Shown here in pieces: positions 14,613 through 17,860 of a stretch of 17,860 nucleotides of DNA. Source of the stretch: Lachnospiraceae bacterium (GTDB lineage Bacteria > Bacillota_A > Clostridia > Lachnospirales > Lachnospiraceae); assembly GCA_024690425.1 (NCBI GenBank), contig JAILCT010000266.1:1-17860 (forward strand). The letters run 5' to 3'. A model generated the notes under the pieces. It worked only from the letters and a program-made list of their open reading frames with translations. It did not search any database and was not told the origin of the DNA. The translations under genes were made by a program, and so were the position numbers. How positions within the stretch are numbered: position 1 is the stretch's first letter; the number at the start of each line of letters is the position of its first letter.

Positions 14613-15203
14613 TTGAAGAAAAAGATCAAAGGTGAATGGGGTTATATAGACTACCAGCGTAAAAGAGTCATACTCATTACGCTGGTTCTGTATGTATGTG
14701 CCATAGGTATGTATCTTCTGGGCTATTTAACCCTTCATACGAATAAGAGCATATGGTCGGTTCTGGCTATCCTTGCGGTCCTTCCCGCCAGCAAGAGCAT
14801 GGTCAATCTTATCATGTTCCTAAGATTCCGTTCACTTGACAAGGAGGATTATCTTAAGTATGCGGATGCAGTCAGGGATGCACCGGCCATATATGAGGCT
14901 CCCTTTACCACATATGAGAAGACCTTCTACATTGAATCGCTTGCATGCATAAATAATACAGTGTCGGTATGCTATCTTGGAAAGCCTTCAAAAAAGAATG
15001 ATCATAACAGCGATATGAAGATGCTTAATGATCATCTTATGAATGTACTTAAGAATGATGGATTTAAGGATTGCACCGTCAAGATTTTTGATTCGCAAAA
15101 GGGATATTGCGAAAGACTGAACGGGATGAATGATAACATGGAGACCAAAGACAGATCAAGGGATCTGGCCGTCATAAACACATTAAGATCAGTTGTCCTG
15201 TAG
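14613..15203 (+). CDS. Unknown small membrane protein with two N-terminal transmembrane helices
   Basis: Function not recognised. The protein has 196 residues: a basic N-terminus (MKKKIKGEWGYIDYQRKR), two hydrophobic helices (about 19-41 and 46-70), then a soluble domain of about 125 residues. By the positive-inside rule both the N-terminus and the C-terminal domain should be cytoplasmic. The soluble part alternates beta-like and helical segments (FYIESLACINNTVSVCYLG; MLNDHLMNVLKNDGF; CTVKIFD). No catalytic motif is apparent. The start is TTG at 14613, 3 nt after the RsuA-type gene, with GAAGGAAG upstream. It lies between two pseudouridine synthase genes in a tight operon, but nothing in it suggests RNA binding. 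Confidence 0.8.
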   Translation: MKKKIKGEWGYIDYQRKRVILITLVLYVCAIGMYLLGYLTLHTNKSIWSVLAILAVLPASKSMVNLIMFLRFRSLDKEDYLKYADAVRDAPAIYEAPFTTYEKTFYIESLACINNTVSVCYLGKPSKKNDHNSDMKMLNDHLMNVLKNDGFKDCTVKIFDSQKGYCERLNGMNDNMETKDRSRDLAVINTLRSVVL

Positions 15204-15219
15204 TACCGGAGAGAAGAAT

Positions 15220-16236
15220 TTGAAGGAATATATCATAGGCCCGGGTGATGAAGGGATAAGGCTTGATAAACAGCTTCTTAAGATACTAAATAATGCCGGT
15301 TCCGGATTTGTATACAGGATGTTGCGAAAGAAGAACATCACATTAAACGACAGGAAGGCGTCCGGCAATGAGCATCTGTCAAGCGGTGATGTTATAAAGA
15401 TATTTCTGTCCGATGAGACATTTGAAAAGTTCTCGGGGAAGAATAAAACGGATGAGTTAAGAGCAGAAGATAAAGCACAAGTGTCCGGTTCGATAAATGA
15501 AATCATCATTCATGAAGATGAAGACTTGCTCATAGTTAACAAACCATCCGGACTCCTGACACAGAAGGCATTTGCCCAAGACATAAGCTTAAATGAGATG
15601 TGTCTTTCTTATCTTACAGATAAGGGAGAGATCTCGGATGAGACCCTCAAGATGTTCAAGCCGTCAGTCTGCAACAGGCTTGACAGGAATACATCCGGAA
15701 TCGTTATATTTGCCAAGAACTACAGGGCGGCATCAACGATATCGAGAGCCCTTAAGGAGAGGACGATACATAAGTATTATCTATGCATTGTTAAGGGCAG
15801 GGTAAATAAGGAAGGCAGGGAGACGGCGTATCTTGTTAAGGATATAAGGTCGAACAGGGTAAGGGTATCTGACACTGATGAAAAAGGAGCTTCTGTTATA
15901 AACACCCTTTACAGGCCCTTAAGAACAGCGGATGGATACAGCCTGCTTGAAGTGGAACTTATAACGGGTAAGTCTCATCAGATAAGGGCCCAGATGGCCC
16001 ACATCGGCCACCCCCTTATAGGGGATTACAAGTATGGAGACAAAAAGCTTAATGACGATCTGAAGGACCGGTTCAATATATCATCACAGGTGCTTCATGC
16101 TTATAAGCTTGTGATCCCCGATAAACAGGGAGAGGATACAGACAGATATGCAAGGACATACATTGCACCTCCTCCCGAATACATGAAAGAACTTATAGAG
16201 GAGTTATTTTCCTGCGATATGATCGACCTAAGGTGA
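15220..16236 (+). CDS. RluA-family pseudouridine synthase
   Basis: This 338-residue protein has an N-terminal S4-like domain (residues about 1-65: GIRLDKQLLKIL, then ITLNDRKASGNEHLSSGDVI). The RluA-type catalytic domain follows, with IVNKPSGLLTQ, CNRLDRNTSGIVIFAKN (catalytic D155), KYYLCIVKG, LITGKSHQIRAQMAHIGHPLIGD and YARTYIAPPP. It belongs to the RluC/RluD branch acting on 23S rRNA; the precise target uridines cannot be told from sequence. The start is set at TTG 15220, because GGAGAG lies 6 nt upstream and the S4 domain begins there. An in-frame TTG at 15193 would overlap the previous gene and add nine atypical residues. Confidence 0.9.
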   Translation: MKEYIIGPGDEGIRLDKQLLKILNNAGSGFVYRMLRKKNITLNDRKASGNEHLSSGDVIKIFLSDETFEKFSGKNKTDELRAEDKAQVSGSINEIIIHEDEDLLIVNKPSGLLTQKAFAQDISLNEMCLSYLTDKGEISDETLKMFKPSVCNRLDRNTSGIVIFAKNYRAASTISRALKERTIHKYYLCIVKGRVNKEGRETAYLVKDIRSNRVRVSDTDEKGASVINTLYRPLRTADGYSLLEVELITGKSHQIRAQMAHIGHPLIGDYKYGDKKLNDDLKDRFNISSQVLHAYKLVIPDKQGEDTDRYARTYIAPPPEYMKELIEELFSCDMIDLR

Positions 16237-16240
16237 TAAA

Positions 16241-16774
16241 ATGCCTACATGGAACAGCAGGGGTCTTCGCGGATCGACTCTTGAGGACCTAATAAACAGG
16301 ACAAACGATAAATACAGGGACGCACATCTGGCACTTATACAGAAGATACCTACGCCCATCACGCCGATAAACATTGATAAGGCCAATAAACAGATAACGC
16401 TTGCGTATTTTGACCAGAAATCAACTGTGGATTATATAGGCGCGGTACAGGGAATACCTGTATGCTTTGATGCCAAGGAATGTGCAAAGGATACCTTCGC
16501 ACTCGCCAACATACATGAACACCAGGTTGATTTTATGGTGGAATTCGAAAGACAGGGCGGGATAGCCTTTTTTCTCATCTATTTTTCAGGAAAGGACATT
16601 TTTTATTACTTAAAGCTCAGTGATCTGCTGGTCTTCTGGAAGAGAATGAGGGAAGGCGGAAGAAAGTCATTCCGATACGAAGAGCTTAATGATGAATATA
16701 TCATCCCCCACAAACATGGTGTCATGGTACCGTATCTTGATCTGATAAACAGGGATCTTGGTGAGAGAGAATAA
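16241..16774 (+). CDS. recU: Holliday junction resolvase RecU
   Basis: RecU (177 residues) is the Mg-dependent nuclease that resolves Holliday junctions in Firmicutes. Visible signatures are the N-terminal NSRGLRGSTLEDLINRTN, then IQKIPTPITP and the active-site cluster STVDYIG (D64), FDAKE (D77, K79) and EHQVDFM (Q95), followed by GIAFFLIYF and GGRKSF. In B. subtilis RecU the residue matching D77 is a glutamate, so this is a conservative change in the nuclease core. The ATG lies 4 nt after the preceding gene, with AAGGTGAT upstream. In B. subtilis recU pairs with a penicillin-binding protein gene; here it ends a pseudouridine synthase operon. Confidence 0.92.
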   Translation: MPTWNSRGLRGSTLEDLINRTNDKYRDAHLALIQKIPTPITPINIDKANKQITLAYFDQKSTVDYIGAVQGIPVCFDAKECAKDTFALANIHEHQVDFMVEFERQGGIAFFLIYFSGKDIFYYLKLSDLLVFWKRMREGGRKSFRYEELNDEYIIPHKHGVMVPYLDLINRDLGERE

Positions 16775-16778
16775 GGGG

Positions 16779-16807
16779 TTGACAAAGATACGCGATTAAA
16801 ATATAAT
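16779..16807 (+). promoter_or_regulatory. Consensus SigA promoter of hisZ
   Basis: TTGACA (16779-16784) and TATAAT (16802-16807) are both perfect consensus hexamers with the ideal 17-nt spacer. The -35 begins 5 nt after the recU stop codon. Transcription should start near 16814, giving a leader of about 60 nt. Confidence 0.92.
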
Positions 16808-16839
16808 TATCGCCATGGTAATTGGTTAGCAAGGCAGCA

Positions 16840-16847
16840 CGTTAACG
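16840..16847. promoter_or_regulatory. Palindrome CGTTAACG in the hisZ leader, possible operator
   Basis: A perfect 8-bp palindrome lies about 26 nt downstream of the predicted transcription start and 26 nt before the hisZ ATG. With a promoter this strong, a repressor site close to the start would make sense, but the palindrome is short and no regulator can be assigned. Confidence 0.25.
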
Positions 16848-16873
16848 CATTGAAGTACTGCGGAAAGGTTCAT

Positions 16874-17860
16874 ATGCAAAAGAAATTAATACATACACCT
16901 GAGGGTGTCCGGGATATTTACGGGGAAGAATTCAGCAGGAAGTTATATATTGAAGGGAGATTAAATAAGCTTATTAACAGTTACGGATATGAAGATATCC
17001 AGACTCCTGTTTTTGAGTTTTTTGATATTTTTTCCGGTAATATCGGGACGATACCATCAAAGGAGCTTTACAAGTTCTTCGATAAGGAAGGAAACACACT
17101 GGCATTAAGGCCTGACTTTACACCGTCGATAGCAAGAGCGACAGCCAAATACTTTGCGGATGCAGGTATGCCGCTGCGTTTCTGCTATCTTGGTTCAACA
17201 TTTAACAATACATCAGACTACCAGGGACGACTTAAGGAATCGACAGAGATAGGGGCTGAGCTTATTGGTGACGGAAGTGTTGATGCCGATGTAGAGATGC
17301 TAATGATGGTCATAGATTCCATGCTTGAAAGCGGACTTGAGGAGTTTCAGATAAGCGTTGGAAATCTGGAATTTTTCAAGGGTCTGTGCGCTGAATACGG
17401 TATTGATGAGGACACTGAACTGCTTCTTCGGCAGATGATAAATGATAAGAATTATTTTGGTACTCAGGATGTCCTCGATACACTTAAGCTTAAGGAAGAG
17501 ATCAAGAATATGATCTCGCGTATGCCGGATCTTTTTGGCGACAGGAAGATACTTGAAGAAGCAAGAGGATATGTTTCAAATGAACGCTCGCTTAATGCTA
17601 TAGAAAGACTTGAAGAAATATATGAAGTTTTAAACCTTAACGGACTTGAGAAATATATTTCCTTCGATCTTGGCATGCTCTCAAAATACAATTATTATAC
17701 CGGGATAATCTTTAGGGCATATACATACGGAAGCGGAGATGCGATCGTCAAGGGAGGAAGATATGATAACCTTCTGAGTGAATTCGGAAAGGATTCGGCA
17801 GCCATAGGTTTCTGTATCCAGGTGGATCAGCTAATGTCTGTACTTGAGCGCCAGAAGATA
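16874..17860 (+). CDS. hisZ: ATP phosphoribosyltransferase regulatory subunit HisZ, 3' end outside the window
   Basis: The frame is open from ATG 16874 to the window edge (329 residues; family length about 390-420). The protein resembles the catalytic core of class II histidyl-tRNA synthetase: TPEGVRDIYGEEF at the start, GYEDIQTPVFE, ALRPDFTPSIAR (76-87) and CYLGSTFNN, then FDLGMLSKYNYYTGIIF (near 273) and GGRYDNLL. The LRPDFTPSIAR form and YNYYTG in place of the synthetase histidine-binding RGLDYY point to HisZ rather than HisS. HisZ has no synthetase activity; it joins a short HisG to form the allosteric ATP phosphoribosyltransferase, the first step of histidine synthesis. hisG and other his genes are expected downstream. 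CGGAAAGG precedes the ATG. Confidence 0.92.
   Translation, partial: MQKKLIHTPEGVRDIYGEEFSRKLYIEGRLNKLINSYGYEDIQTPVFEFFDIFSGNIGTIPSKELYKFFDKEGNTLALRPDFTPSIARATAKYFADAGMPLRFCYLGSTFNNTSDYQGRLKESTEIGAELIGDGSVDADVEMLMMVIDSMLESGLEEFQISVGNLEFFKGLCAEYGIDEDTELLLRQMINDKNYFGTQDVLDTLKLKEEIKNMISRMPDLFGDRKILEEARGYVSNERSLNAIERLEEIYEVLNLNGLEKYISFDLGMLSKYNYYTGIIFRAYTYGSGDAIVKGGRYDNLLSEFGKDSAAIGFCIQVDQLMSVLERQKI

Noticed and set aside
16815..16829. Possible leader peptide ATG-GTA-ATT-GGT-TAG before hisZ
   Set aside because: It has only four codons, none for histidine, and no ribosome binding site, so classical attenuation is unlikely.
16814..16873. tRNA-like stretch in the hisZ leader (ATTGGTTAGCAAGGCAGC resembles a D-arm)
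   Set aside because: No acceptor stem, anticodon arm or proper T-arm can be paired around it, so it is not a tRNA; mimicry of tRNA-His is not supported.

Overview
The window looks like a chromosomal core region of a low-to-mid GC Gram-positive bacterium of the Clostridia, most likely family Lachnospiraceae. The reasons are a B. subtilis-like order rpmB (divergent) / Asp23-type gene / fakA / recG, a four-cysteine bL28, RecU rather than RuvC, HisZ as the probable first gene of a histidine operon, strong AGGAGG-type ribosome binding sites, several TTG starts, and heavy AGG/ATA/AAG codon use. The genus cannot be decided from the sequence. No rRNA, tRNA, CRISPR array, insertion sequence or prophage gene was found.

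Layout. 1-620: the 3' end of a J-domain protein gene runs into a strong terminator. It faces rpmB on the minus strand, which has its own terminator and promoter. 565-4816: a plus-strand operon of an Asp23/Gls24 protein, FakA (fatty-acid kinase) and RecG (branched-DNA helicase); the serine dehydratase genes found between the last two in B. subtilis are absent. 4818-6141: a two-gene minus-strand signalling operon with its own promoter, encoding a CheX-like protein and a stand-alone CheY-like receiver. 6237-12398: a plus-strand run of a type II topoisomerase pair (ParE/ParC- or GyrB/GyrA-like), rsmD, coaD and a coiled-coil protein, closed by a terminator. 12437-16774: a tightly packed run of pepD, an RsuA-type pseudouridine synthase, an unknown two-helix membrane protein, an RluA-type pseudouridine synthase and recU. 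16779-17860: a consensus promoter drives hisZ, which runs off the window.

The most unusual item is the CheX-like protein (5191-6078). Its N-terminal 115 residues consist of four tandem 24-residue motifs with 5-residue spacers, a spacing that matches the MshEN cyclic-di-GMP-binding motif. They are fused to a CheC/CheX-type phosphatase domain that keeps a D-x3-E-x2-N signature, and the next gene encodes a CheY-like receiver. This suggests a compact module in which a second messenger may tune dephosphorylation of a response regulator. The remaining genes are housekeeping: DNA topology and recombination (recG, parE/parC, recU), ribosome and rRNA modification (rpmB, rsmD, two pseudouridine synthases), lipid and cofactor metabolism (fakA, coaD), peptide use (pepD) and histidine biosynthesis (hisZ).

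Smaller points of interest are hairpin repeats sharing a GGGGACGGT core, one of which serves as a terminator; a 1-nt gap between the convergent recG and cheY stop codons; the absence of a canonical GyrA box in the topoisomerase A subunit; and an 8-bp palindrome in the hisZ leader.
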